Origin: Albula goreensis
Taxonomy: Eukaryota > Chordata > Actinopteri > Albuliformes > Albulidae
DNA: 64,000 nt
Assembly (NCBI GenBank): GCA_022829145.1
Contig: CM040743.1
Span: 4,502,646 to 4,566,645, forward strand
Direction: 5' to 3'
Shown: positions 31,011 to 42,715 of the stretch, piece by piece
Layout: the number at the start of each line of letters is the position of its first letter
Position numbering within the stretch: position 1 is the first letter of the stretch
Program-made: the position numbers and the translations under genes
The notes under the pieces: model-generated
The model's database searches: none
Seen by the model: only the letters and a program-made list of their open reading frames with translations
Told to the model about the DNA's origin: nothing

Positions 31011-33436
31011 GTCTGTGCTACAACACACCATCTCTCTCCAGAAAGACTTAGGGTTTGGACAGTGATTCTGCTGTCTGACCAAACCACTCTGGAGTTTTTA
31101 ACTGCCAAAACAGAGTGTCAATCTTCCACTGAGCTTAGCTATCTGCGCACGTATGCTTTACACGTGTCACCTGGACTGCTCCTCCTCCAGGACAGCATCG
31201 GCTGCAGGTTCAAACCTAAAGATGTCAGACACCCTCCCAGAACAATGCATCCCATAGGAACACACAATGAAGGGAGCAGAAGTGGTCTCCAAAAGCCAGG
31301 AGGAGATGACAGGCTGAGGAAAAACCAACAAATTCTGTCTAATTTAGGAGCCTTAAAATGCTTCTGGAAATACCAGAGAGAGGGGATTTTTTCCTCATGA
31401 ATATGTACAGTATGAAAAGAACTAGAGGAATATGTGGTCAAATAAAAAATAATTTAAAAAATAAGAACAAAATGCTTGCAAGGGCAAGCTTGTCTTACCA
31501 TTGCAGTATCCTAGACGTGCGTCTGTAGAATACCACACAGAATAATACTCTTGATCTGTGTCATTTACTTATATATTTATTTAGTTTTTTTTATTACTGT
31601 TATTATTTTAATCTAACGTTTGAGTTTGACTTGGAAATCTGAGAGTAAATGTCTTTGCTCTCTGATGGCTGCCAACCGAAAGTACAGAGAAAGGGCAGAT
31701 CCCTGTAGGCTTTTTCTTATCATGACCTCGTCTCACTGAGAAAGCACACAGCCTGCCGACTCAGCGCTTTCTTACGATTTACGCTCCAGTTTTCCCTCGT
31801 TTCCCTGTAATTAATCAACAACCGCAGCACGCATCGGAAAGAATCCCCATGCTCCAAGAGGTAAACCTAGCATTTATCATGAAAACACAAAAATGGATAA
31901 ATAAACATTGTCAAGCATTCAAAAAAGTAAAGAAAAAAACATATATCTCAGTTATTACTATTTACTATATATTGGCCTAATCAGTTGAATCCTCCAATGC
32001 TTCATTTTTCTGTAACTAATAAAAGTTGAACAAAATTTCAGAAAACCAAGTAAATGAAACTTGTCACATACTATGTAATTTAACAAAAAAACAGACTTCC
32101 CTGAAAAGTTGGATTTTTCCATTTTGGTAATGGAAACCTGACATATCCTTTATCGTCTGAAGCTATTATCACTATAACAGTGACGAATGACCTTGGAGTC
32201 AGCCAAACGGAAGGCCTAAACGGCAATGCCCAGGGTCCTCCTGCCCATATCTCAAATTAGGCCTTAAAAGGAAGTGTGACAGCACCCCCTTCCCCCCCCA
32301 CCCACCCATGTATAAACACTGGCCCTTTTAGACACATACCAGGCTCACCTACACCCATACCTGGGGCAAAGGCTTCATTTTAGATCCACGAGGACCCCAC
32401 TCCGCTGGTGGTCCCCCAAGAAATGAATGAGCTAAAAATTCTGTTTCATTGATTTATTATTTTTTTTTTTCTGCACTTGTCAACCCTACTTTTCCTTTCA
32501 CTTTTCTAGCCTCTTTTCAGTCAGCAGTGAGGGCCCAGCTACAAAGAGGTAGCGTTCAGTTACACGTTTTGGCTGCGCCGCAATTGGTTCTGGGCTTCTG
32601 AAACAGGGAGGGGGCAGAGGTAAGGGTGGGGGGTGGGGGTGGGGGTTCAACAGTGCTGAAACCATTCCCGCCCCAGGGTACCTGGCGGCTCAGGGGGTTA
32701 TTTGGGGTCACCGAGTTCCGAGCCAGTGCCAGATAGCATCGCATTAGAACTCCTGCTCTCCCCGTATCAAAGAAAAAAAAGAACACCAGCATTCCTGGCG
32801 CATTCCGGAGTCTTCCATTGATACCATAGTTCCGAGTCAAAAAGGCACCACCCTGAGAATGCAGGGACATTTTTTTTTTCTCTCTCTCTCTCTCCTGTTG
32901 TTTACCTACCGTATCTTATCGAATGTCTCTCAGCGTGCCTTATCAGGTTACGTCAGCCCATCTGCACGGCCCACACGGGCCTACCTGCTGTTACTCCGGC
33001 AGCCCAGCTTCACCTGCTGCACCCTCATGCTGTCCTTGTACCTCTTATCTATGCATCCATAAATCTTCTGTGGGTGGCGCTCGGTGCCGGGGAAGCCGAG
33101 GGGAATAATTGTTTGGTAATTGGTTAATAATTTGCAGTGGGGATATCGTGCGGTGGAGATGGATTTATTGCCCAGTGCACAGTCAGATAAATGAGTAACT
33201 GGCCTGGGCTGAATTGCTTTACAGTACCTCTTAGTGTGAGACTCCGGCTATGATGGTCTCATATGCACCAGATATCGCTGATCTGGGAGGGGTATGTACT
33301 GGCATTGTCCTCTTTAGCTGTTATTCATTTTATTCCTGACCTGGTTTCCCACCTGAGACTCAAAGTTCACACCAGTGAGACTCTGTGAGTGACAGACTCT
33401 CACTCACACATGCATGAACAGACATAGAGGCACACT
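31011..33436. other. Mostly unique sequence
   Basis: No gene supported. A quadruplex-prone G block lies at 32619-32648 (GGGTGGGGGGTGGGGGTGGG), and a T/CT tract at 32870-32894. From 33095 to 33300 the sequence AGGGGAATAATTGTTTGGTA, GGTTAATAATTTGCAGTGG and CAGTGCACAGTCAGATAAAT has the look of conserved regulatory DNA: several TAAT cores, balanced composition, no repeats. That is inference. Confidence 0.4.
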
Positions 33437-34302
33437 GGGCCTCACTGAAGCCTTACAGCTGCCCTACTGGGCCTCACTGAAGCCTTACAGCTGCCCTACT
33501 GGGCCTCACTGAAGCCTTACAGCTGCCCTACTGGGCCTCACTGAATCCTTACAGCTGCCCTACTGGGCCTCACTGAAGCCTTACAGCTGCCCTACTGAGC
33601 CTCACTGAAGCCTTACAGCTGCCCTACTGGGCCTCACTGAAGCCTTACAGCTGCCCTACTGGGCCTCACTGAAGCCTTACAGCTGCCCTACTGGGCCTCA
33701 CTGAAGCCTTACAGCTGCCCTACTGGGCCTCACTCAAGCCTTACAGCTGCCCTACTGGGCCTCACTGAAGCCTTACAGCTGCCCTACTGGGCCTCACTGA
33801 AGCCTTACAGCTGCCCTACTGGGCCTCACTGAAGCCTTACAGCTGCCCTTCTGGGCCTCACTGAAGCCTTACAGCTGCCCTACTGGGCCTTACTGAAGCC
33901 TTACAGCTGCCCTACTGGGCCTCACTGAAGCCTTACAGCTGCCCTATTGGGCCTCACTGAAGGCTTACAGCTGCCCTACTGGGCCTCACTGAAGCCTTAC
34001 AGCTGCCCTACTGGGCCTCACTGAAGCCTTACAGCTGCCCTATTGGGCCTCACTGAAGGCTTACAGCTGCCCTACTGAGCCTCACTGAAGGCTTACAGCT
34101 GCCCTACTGGGCCTCACTCAAGCCTTACAGCTGCCCTATTGGGCCTCACTGAAGCCTTACAGCTTCCCTACTGGGCCTCACTGAAGCCTTACAGCTGCCC
34201 TATTGGGCCTCACTGAAGCCTTACAGCTTCCCTACTGGGCCTCACTGAAGCCTTACAGCTGCCCTACTGGGCCTCACTGAAGCCTTACAGCTGCCCTACT
34301 GG
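33437..34302. repeat. 32-bp minisatellite, 27 copies
   Basis: Twenty-seven consecutive 32-bp units with no length change across 864 bp. Each starts GGGCCTCACTGAAGCC and contains TTACAGCTGCCCTA. Substitution variants (TATTGGG, GAAGGC, CAGCTTCC, CTCAAGCC, TGAGCC) are shared between units at spacings that are multiples of 32 bp, e.g. 64 and 96 bp. Most units carry CAGCTG (E-box/PvuII). No spacers, so this is not a CRISPR array. Confidence 0.98.
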
Positions 34303-35624
34303 AGTCCTTCCTTGCCACTACCATCCAATGACGTGCTGGTTTTGGGGGTTTCAGCCATTTGTCTACTGCAATTTGTATTCTGCCAAACATTTTGTGAAAT
34401 GTGTTGTAACAGGATAATGAATCCTGCTCCATGAAAACTGTGCGGTTTCCAGGTTTTTGTTCCAACCGAGGAAAATCACACCTGATCAGTGTTGCTATTT
34501 GAATCAGGTGTTTTAGCATGGGATGGATCTCTATGATCAGGGTTCCTTACCTCTGGTCTACACTAATAACTTACCCTCAAGCTGCCCTAATGGAGAGACC
34601 CAACAGGAGCGGCCCTACAGGACCCACAGTGTGAACGTTAGAAAACCACAGAGCTTTGGGGAGGTGGCGGTGCTCTCTTTCCCCGGCAACCCTACCCCAT
34701 CGATAAGCATCGCGCCGGATCGGGCCTTTTGCCAGACCGTGCTTGTTAAGGTTACAGAGCAGCAGTAACTTTCGCAGCCATCATCTGCAGACCCCGTGTT
34801 CACACAGAGGCCTAGGTCATAATGCTAGTAATGATAGAAACATTGTATAATACACAATATACTATTTTATTAATAAACAATAAAATTACGTTGCAAGGCA
34901 CTCAAGGTGGGTTTTTTAAGTATGAATGTATGATTATATTGCTTATAACTTTATTGTCTGAAATTTTTTTTTGTGCCTGGAAATACTGTGTTTTTTACAA
35001 CTTATTTTATTTTCTAATACACTCCAGAATTGACCGCAGTTTCTAATTAGGGGAGTGTCAAAAGGAAAAGAAACACATTTCTATACACACAACTGTTTCA
35101 TTTTTTTCTCATGGGGAACTTAACAACACGCAGTGGAAAAAAAGCAATCCTGAAATGCACATCTCTTTAAAATAGAGATCAGAAGGACCTGCTTTTTCAT
35201 GAGAACTGCAGAATTACTGTGCTTATGTAACGGAGTAGTAAAGACTCACATCAGCCACAAGATCCCCTTTCAGACCGTGTGGATTTTGAGGTGATTAGGT
35301 GTCGTATGGGTTTTAATCTAAATATTTACACAACTGGGGTTCATTAAACATCAAATGAGATTTTTTAGTGTGCCATGTTATGTTCTGAAAATATCAAAGC
35401 CGTAAACTAAGTACCCTTTTCTCCAAAAAAAATGTCGCTAAGCTTGCCTCGCGGTTCCGGGCTCATTCTGGATCTGACCCGTTTGCACCTCCCGTCTCTG
35501 ATGTTAGACATGAGGGCGGACACAAAGATGCGTTTGTTCCAAAATGTAGAAGAACGGGATGGTGCTAAAAACATGGATATGTCTGCCATGAGACTGCCAT
35601 GGCTACCCTATGACTTCCCACAGA
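34303..35624. other. Unique non-coding sequence
   Basis: Nothing recognised. AT-rich from 34830 to 35120. A short frame on each strand near 35410-35590 overlaps in antisense and matches no family I know. Confidence 0.4.
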
Positions 35625-35643
35625 TACACACACACACACACAC
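35625..35643. repeat. (CA)n microsatellite
   Basis: Short CA tract, followed within about 10 bp by a short TG tract. Confidence 0.9.
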
Positions 35644-36190
35644 TCATTTGTGTGTATGTGCCTTCAATATCTGTGTGTGCAGGCAGTGCAAATGGTACTA
35701 CAAAAAAAGTTAAATAAACTGCATGCAACTGCACAACAGATACAATGAAGGCACATGGTTTTGGTTTGGTAAAGTCACAGCAAAATGGACTTAAATCTCA
35801 GTACTTTATCAAGTTCAGCGAGAGAGATTATATTATTGCACAGATACAGCCTTCAAGAGCACGGTCATGGCCCCACTCATAACAATATCCTCTGCTAACG
35901 GGAGAACTTTAGACTGCATGCAATCAGTGACTCACCTCACTATTAAATGCAAGGGCCTCGACTCACTCAGAATGAAAGGTAACTCAAGTACAACAATTTT
36001 CCCTCCAAAACAAACTTCGGCAGGTTAATTTTGACGATGGCTTAACTGTGTGAAAAAGCAATGTGACACTTTGGTTAAATTGCAAATCAACATTCCTTTC
36101 ACGAACAAAACCTGCATGAATCACCATATTTACAAAAAAGCCCTAAACAGGCAGTGTACCACAACCAGTTTGGTCTTCCCCTTAACCAGC
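35644..36190. other. Unique non-coding sequence
   Basis: Nothing recognised. Confidence 0.4.
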
Positions 36191-36198
36191 ACCTATTA

Positions 36199-36210
36199 GC
36201 CATCTAGTGG
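36199..36210 (-). promoter_or_regulatory. CTCF-like core motif, copy 1
   Basis: GCCATCTAGTGG reverse-complements to CCACTAGATGGC, which fits the CTCF core CCASYAGRKGGC at every position. An identical 12-mer in the same orientation lies 77 bp downstream. Binding is inferred from the motif only. Confidence 0.45.
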
Positions 36211-36275
36211 CCACTATAGGTACTGTAATTCCATCAAGGGAGTGCACTAGCTCGTTAAAGGAGCAATTAAGTGCG

Positions 36276-36287
36276 GCCATCTAGTGG
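36276..36287 (-). promoter_or_regulatory. CTCF-like core motif, copy 2
   Basis: Same 12-mer as at 36199, same orientation. The surrounding 75 bp also looks related: CTGTAATTCC against GTGAAATTCC, and CTAGCTCGTT against GAGCTAACTTGTT. The pair may be an old tandem duplication. Confidence 0.45.
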
Positions 36288-37042
36288 CCAGTGAAATTCC
36301 TGTTGTTCCTTGGGGGAGGAGCTAACTTGTTCAGTAGCCAATGAGCTTTGGCTGGGAAGGTGGCATTTCTGTAAGCACTTAGCTGCAAACATATGAGAGC
36401 TCTAGCACTTTCACCTGCAGCATCACAGTTCAGTTTTAAGAGGACAGGCATAAATTGCAGACAGTTATCCAGTCACGCGATGGATCGTGGATAAGGACAT
36501 TTGTCTGCACTAACTGCTTTCGTGAATTTAGTTAGTCATTAAAAATGTCTTAAATCAGGTTGACAAAAAAAAAAAAAAAAAAAAAACCAAACAAGTTCAT
36601 TTTATTGAATAAAGGCAATAAAACTGTTATCCTTGGTCAAACACAGCCCTGCCCTCTGTGCCGGAGGAAGGGCCGCTATCGATATTTCATAATTATCAAT
36701 AACATGACAGGGCGGCACCTGCTGAACTAACTCTGTTGTCTTAGGGTGTCCTTACACTGCTGCCATGGCAACTAATTGCAGGGGTAAGATAGTTTAACAT
36801 TCCTTTCCCATAATACCTCTGCAGCGAAGGCCCCCCTTAAGTGGCACTTTCTGTGGTTGGCGGGTTGTAATGGCAGTGACGGTCTGCCCGTTTTTACGTG
36901 CGAGGACATGAACTCCACGTGCCCCCCGCACCCCCCACCCCGGCGGAAATCTCTCTGGGCCCGCGAACCATCAGCCATGTTCCCTCCCTCCAGACAGTCA
37001 GTTTAGTTCAGCTCGGTAAATCTTTACAGTCCCAGCATTGAG
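36288..37042. other. Unique sequence; A run and possible regulatory block
   Basis: A 22-base A run at 36565-36586. The block 36600-36830 (CTATCGATATTTCATAATTA at 36674, GGCAACTAATTGCAGGGG at 36766) is rich in homeodomain-type cores and may be regulatory. A C-rich patch is at 36918-36945. Confidence 0.4.
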
Positions 37043-37352
37043 GTCATGTTATTTCATGCTTTTGGCTATGGTACTTTTATGGTTTTATGATTTTTTTTCT
37101 TATTACGGTTTATTATTGATGTATTGTTTTTACTTGGGATTTGTATTTTTAGTTCTGGTGGGTGAAGTTCCCTTGCATCAGTGCTTCAGTGATTTTTACA
37201 TGCATATTTACTAATCCAGGAATATTGTTCGCCAAGTCTGGCAATATTGCACATATAAATCAGTTGATTGCTCTTATTTTCTCCTACATGGTAAGTCACT
37301 TTGCTGAATGACTGTAATGTAATGTAATGTAATGTAATGTAATGTAATGTAA
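37043..37352 (+). mobile_element. L2-like LINE 3' end with (TAATG)n tail
   Basis: Homologous along its length to 3376-3657. It keeps GTTATTTCATGC, TTCTGGTGGGTGAAGTTCCC, TTGCATCAGTGCTTCAGTGA, CCAGGAATATTGTTCGCCAA and GTCTGGC. It ends GTAAGTCACTTTGCTGAATG ACTG followed by about seven TAATG units (37314-37352), a typical LINE terminal microrepeat. 5'-truncated, no coding region. Confidence 0.7.
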
Positions 37353-38020
37353 CCTTGTGCAATTAGGTTTGCAGCAGTATAAATAAGTAAACATGAACAG
37401 CTGGACACACTGGTGACTTTAAAACACACAATAAACAACTATCACAGCGTAAAACATCGACATGAACAACATACAGTCACAAGAGTCTAAAACAATAAAA
37501 TCTATCTATCAGTCATCAGAGGGATAATCCACCTTCGGGAACAAAGATAGCCAATAAAAACAATACAACAATACCCACATATAGCTTAGAACAGATATAG
37601 TCTTTGACAAGAAGGAAGATTTTTCTCTGGTAGTCTTTCTCTCCGGTAAGTTTCCTTGATGGCAATCACTGGGCAGAGCAGGACGCTGCGCTGTAAGAGA
37701 GCGCTCAGAGATTACGGTGAAAATGCACCGAGGGTTAAAGAGCGACCAGAGCAGATATCTGGAAAGTGATAAGCACTCCATTTTATAATTACATCATAAT
37801 CATCATCTCTGATGGAACATCGAAGATGTCTAGACGTGATAAATATATCATAAAGATGTGGTGAAGTTTACCCTGGGTGTGTGAAACAAATGAAATATCC
37901 CCTCTATTGTTTGTTTTTCTTTTTTAAATATAATTACTCTGCCAGTTAATGGCACATGCTGCACTATATCATACATATTTGGATATGTTGGAAAATATAG
38001 TGCAACATATATTTCAGAGC
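37353..38020. other. Unique non-coding sequence
   Basis: AT-rich; nothing recognised. Confidence 0.4.
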
Positions 38021-38180
38021 AATATATATATATATATATGACATGAGACATGATTATTTGAAGACAATAGGGTAAAGAAAGTGTATTAAGGTTGTAGGAG
38101 AGGGGAGGGAGGGAATGAAGGGTTGTGAAGAGGAGGAGAGATTACAGTGGAGATGAAAGAGAGAGAGAGAGAGAGAGTGT
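38021..38180. repeat. (TA)n and GA tracts
   Basis: TA repeats at 38021-38040 and GA repeats at 38157-38177. Confidence 0.9.
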
Positions 38181-38273
38181 CTAAAGTTATAAAGTTTATA
38201 TTGTTATTTTTCATGTAAATGATTGCTTTGGCAATACTATGCTGATGTATGGTGAAGCCAATAAAGCTCATTT

Positions 38274-38286
38274 GTGTTCATGTGTG

Positions 38287-38339
<53 letters not shown>

Positions 38340-38345
38340 GTGTGC

Positions 38346-38386
<41 letters not shown>

Positions 38387-38387
38387 G
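38274..38387. repeat. Compound (TG)n-(GA)n microsatellite
   Basis: TG repeats with TGCG steps at 38274-38361 switch directly to (GA)13 at 38362-38387. Confidence 0.95.
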
Positions 38388-38896
38388 CCAGTGTGTAAAA
38401 GGGAAAACCCTGACCCTGGCAGAACAGGGCTGTAGCAGATTTGTGCTGAGGGAATGGCAGCAGGTTCGTGAGAGACCGGGGCAGTTGTGTAAGTTGTATA
38501 TGCCCACACAGACTGCATGTGAGGACGTCGTTTCGGGTATCGCCCAGGGTGGGGCGGAATACTCCCACTGGGCTTCCTGAGCATGTTGCTATGCCTCCCG
38601 GGTGCTCAGCCCTCTGCTCTTCCTCACGGCCGCACGGAGGATGCCGCACGGAGGATGTTTGCTAGTGATGACAACAACATGCTCACGGTGTAAGTGGGCA
38701 TAAATCACTGTAAGCCAGAGGCAACCAGTCTTAAACACAGCGGCCCGGTGCAGCTGCAGGTTAACATTCCACCCGAGCAGGAGTACCCACCTGATACAGG
38801 TAATCATCTCTTCTCTGTGGACTCTGTGGACCATGTTTGCATGGGTTCTTTCTGGATTCTCCAGTTTCCACTTTTAGAAACAGACATGTTTTCAGT
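38388..38896. other. Unique non-coding sequence
   Basis: No gene recognised. A small direct repeat, GCCGCACGGAGGATG, sits at about 38628-38657. Confidence 0.4.
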
Positions 38897-39056
38897 TTTC
38901 CAAAGACATGTAGGTGAGGCGGATTGGACTTGCCAAATCGCCCGTAGGTGTGTGTGTGAGTAAGTGTTTGTCTGTCTGGTCCAGGAATAGACTGATGACC
39001 TGTCCTGGGTATTTCCCTGCCTTTTGCCCAGTGTATGCTGGGTTAGTCTCCCAGCT
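38897..39056 (-). mobile_element. Old dispersed fish repeat, partial (reverse)
   Basis: CCAAAGACATGTAGGT, GGATTGG, AATCGCCCGTAGGTGTGTGT, TAGACTGATGACCTGTCC, CTGCCTTTTGCCCAGTGTAT and GCTGGGTTAG are, in reverse, the left half of the family seen at 5131-5425 (compare CCCAACCTACATGTCTTTGG there). The right half is absent. Confidence 0.6.
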
Positions 39057-39320
39057 TTTTGCATTTTGAATCCAATCCATGCCTGTTTTTTCATGCCATA
39101 AGCCTGTTCTGCAATGAAAAATCGCCCAGTTCCTGGTCCCCCCAGCACCACGGCCCCTGCCCCCCAACCCCCAGCCCCCAGCCACCCCTTCTGCCCCACC
39201 CCGGCAGCCCACAGGCTGGCAGTGACCTCATAGACCCTGTAAATACTGTTTCTGCACAAAAAGGGCGGAAGAGGCCGGCTCCGCCTCGGAGCTGTTTGTG
39301 TTCCAGTCCCAGCATCGGCA
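39057..39320. other. Unique sequence, C-rich
   Basis: C-rich at 39137-39200. No gene recognised. Confidence 0.4.
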
Positions 39321-39323
39321 CGA

Positions 39324-39360
<37 letters not shown>
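39321..39360. repeat. (GA)n microsatellite
   Basis: Nearly pure GA repeats. Confidence 0.95.
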
Positions 39361-39362
<2 letters not shown>

Positions 39363-39770
39363 GGGCTTTGGGCTTTCTGAAACTCCTCCAGCGCATACTT
39401 CTCATTAATTACCACCTGAGTCACACTTAATCACCGTTTGCAGGACGAGGGCTTGTTTTCCACACAGGGCTCTGGTAATTACAAACCACTCCTGTTTGAA
39501 GCTGTATCATCATCTCATTGGACGCCTCGCCTAGCCCCGCTTCGCCTCGCCGGGCTGTGAACCGGCGTGGGAGTTGAGCGACCTGCACGCACAGTCCAGT
39601 CATTTTCAAGATGTGTTTTCCCTCACTCCTTCTGTATCTCTCTTTGCCCCCTCTCTCTCCCCCTTTCTCTCACATGTAAATTGCACTTCTCAGATCCATT
39701 TTGGTGGTCCTTGTGCCATTTCCTGTGTCTGAGTCTCTTCCTTTAATTAGCTCCCCTGCCCATATTCATG
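39361..39770. other. Unique; possible regulatory block
   Basis: 39385-39500 contains TCTCATTAATTACCACCTGA, CACACTTAATCACC and CTCTGGTAATTACAAACC: three homeodomain-type sites within 90 bp, no repeats. A candidate conserved element, by inference only. CT-rich near 39640-39670. Confidence 0.35.
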
Positions 39771-39952
39771 GTAGTGCAGTATAATGGTTAGTGAGCCAGG
39801 CTTACAGTTCAGAGGTTGCAGGTTTCATTCCCAGCTACGGCACTGCCACCTTGCCCCAAAGCAAGACACTTAAACCGAATTGCCTGATCTCTATATGGAT
39901 CAAATAAGTGCCAAAAAAAAACTGCTCTATATAATCACATCTGCTAAAGGTT
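39771..39952 (+). mobile_element. tRNA-derived SINE, near full length
   Basis: The head GTAGTGCAGTATAATGGTTA is followed by GTGAGCCAGGC, the B-box-like GGTTTCATTCC at 39821-39831, GGCACTGCCACCTTGCCCC, GCAAGACACTTAAACC and GAATTGCC. The decayed tail reads ACTGCTCTATATAATCACAT then CTGCTAAAGG. Same family as 10306-10506. Confidence 0.8.
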
Positions 39953-41579
39953 AAAAAACAAACCAAAAAACATCAGCCGGTTCTCGGAAAACAGAGTCAG
40001 AGCTGCATTTACTGTTAGCATGTACGTTATGCTAACAGTAAAAGAGTGTTAACGCGCCTTTCCAAACGCGGTAATGCCAAGTTTGTGGTTTTCCTGCCCG
40101 GTTGGGCTACTTCTAAAATGTTGGGTTTTTTTTTTTTATTGGTCCAGTAGATGAGCTCTCTACATGTGTATGTCTTTATGCGATGTGAATTAATAATAAA
40201 GACACGTTTCAAAGATCAAAGTTCAATCTCATTACCCATTTATAACACTGCGCGCCAGCCCATGTTAGTGAATCAGCTGACTCATGTGACAGATGAGGGC
40301 TGAAGCTGTCCCAATAAGCAGTAATGTAAGGACAGCTGCACCCCACCCAAATCCTAAATTTAACCATCAGGAAGTAACATGTAAAGCTGACCTCAGATCA
40401 GCACTCAGGGGCCAACTCGTGGGCACATCACGCTGGCTTTTGACAGGGCATCGGTCTGTTTTCCATCGTTGAAAAACAAAGGCAGCCCAGCGAGGCAACT
40501 CCTCAAAAGGTCAGCGGTCATGAAACGACACAGAATAATAAAAAAAAGAAAAAAAACCCCCAAGGCCCTGCAGCAAAGATGCCGCCGTTAGATAAGTCCC
40601 CGCCGTCGACAAAACCGGATTGTTGCGGAAGGGGCCGCTTGCGGTTTTTTCACCCCCCCCCAGGCTCCCGACCCCTCGCCACTTTGCCCACGAAATTCTC
40701 CCTGGCACCAGTGAGTCCAGGAGCCATGGCCGCCTGGGGGGGGGCGAAGAACACTTCCCTTTGTCTCACTCAAATGAAAGGCCAACAGAGAGCAATCCTG
40801 CTGGGACGAGACTGCAGAGCGTCTGCTTTAAAACAGGCCGCCAGGGAAGATCAGCCACCATTTCCACAATAGAATTTTTATTTATTTATTCATTTATTTA
40901 TTTATTAAGGTTATCTGGATATTCCCAAAATGTTAGGAAAATCATACTGAATGTTTCCCAGCGTGTGTACACAATCTGTCCGGTTTTCTCAACGTCCTCT
41001 TAATATTATCTTATCAGTCACAAGGCTCACCGCAGAAACTCTTTAAGAGTGCTATTCTTTATATCTGTCTCAGTCAGCACAATGAGTGGATTTTTGTTGT
41101 GGATGGGCATTCCTGTCAATTTTAATCAAGGACTGTTTGCAGACTTAGACAAATCTGAAATTTCAATCTTTCTAAATTGGACAAGTTTTTTTTAAAAGGA
41201 CAGCCGTCCCTACTATATTTCTAATGGCTAAAGAATTACCAACAGGAGATGCAAAAAGTGAGTTTATGAGGGACGTGCCTGAAATGTTTTCATGCATCTT
41301 TAACAGGACTTGGTCTTGGGGACGGTTTTTATTATAGTGTTATATACCTTCAGGGGTTGAGGTAAAGCTTGGTGTTAGCTGAGGCTGTGCCTTGTCAGGA
41401 CCCAGGCAAAGCCTACAGTGACCATTTCAGGTATATTTCACAGTTACTGAAGTAGGATAAGTCTCATTATTTTTTGTGTAATGTGATGTGACATGGGCAT
41501 GTTCTTTTACATATACTTTTCTGTAGCAAATGTGGACCTCCATGTGTGAACCTTGTGTGTGTTTGTGTGTGCGTGCATG

Positions 41580-41619
<40 letters not shown>

Positions 41620-42674
41620 GTGTGTGTGTGTGTTATGGTTATGACAAAAAAGCAGCATTTTAAAATGGACTTCCCATATTTGATCACTTATTGTTTTATG
41701 TAATTGAGCTGTGAGAATAGAAACATGACAGTTTGGCTTCAGTGAAAGTAAGAGAGATGCTTCTCATGGTTTTTGTGTCCCATTTCATGCTCAGAGTGAA
41801 GACGGAAACATAGATTTACTGAGGAGAAAAAGCCCAAAGGTTTCCCATGAAACATAACTCACAAAATTATGTTTCATCACACAGTCTGGAAGTTAAATGC
41901 ACTTTTTTTTGCCCTCACTTTATCTTGCCGATCAAAATCAGTCTGAACAATGAAATATTTATGGCTTGTTGAATGAGAAAAAAATACATGCCATAATAAC
42001 CTCTTGTACTAAAATGCTGTAATTTTCCATATTTGTTGGTGAAATAATAGCATATTTGACCAGGATGTGAAAATAATGAGCACCTCAGCTGAACAGAGAG
42101 CTTTGCATCAAGAATCAGCAATCTGTATTTATAATCATTTAGAGTGCTCGGATTCGGAGCGATGAGAACCGGTGCATTTTCTACCTTTCTTTAAATCTTT
42201 CTGTCCGGTCTTACAGGTATGTTCCCATGTAGATAAACAGGGACTCATTGAGAAAAACTATAAATGGGTTGTTACTTATGAAAGTTTAATGTAGCATAAA
42301 CCCATAAAACCTACATAAACATTATATAATGCCTTTTATAAGTCATTCGTATATATATTTTTATGCACCATTCTTTTAGAAGATAAATAATACTTAATTA
42401 ACATTTTGACCGAAAATGGATTTAAGACTGAAAAACTGCTCATGGTACTTGTTTCTAAAATCTGTAGAGGAGTGCCAACATATTTTTTTTCATCTACTGC
42501 ATGTCAGAGGCACCCCTGGATGTCTGGCAGAATCACAGAATGAGCTGAATTTTATTTTCACTTTAATTCAACAAATTTATACCCACTAAAAAATAAGTAG
42601 CAAAGGAAAACTTGCACAACCTGTGACTTTCTAGAACCAGGGCTGGGAAACCAATGACCTACAATAAAGTTGGT
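39953..42674. other. Mostly unique non-coding sequence
   Basis: No gene supported. (TTTA)n at 40876-40907 and TG repeats at 41553-41632. G runs at 40736-40744. CpG-containing CCGCCGTTAGATAAGTCCCC near 40581. AT-rich from 41880 to 42600. Confidence 0.4.
41553..41632. repeat. (TG)n microsatellite
   Basis: TG repeats with GCGTGCATGC and TAAG interruptions. Confidence 0.95.
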
Positions 42675-42715
42675 CACTGCAGTGTAGCATAATGGTTAGA
42701 GAGCTCAACATTATG
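42675..42715 (+). mobile_element. SINE 5' head fragment
   Basis: CACTGCAGTGTAGCATAATG followed by GTTAGAGAGCTCAAC is the intact head of the SINE family, after which similarity stops. A 3'-truncated or rearranged copy. Confidence 0.65.

Noticed and set aside
33437-34302. CRISPR-like array (32-bp repeats)
   Set aside because: Units are head-to-tail with no unique spacers, in a vertebrate-type genome.
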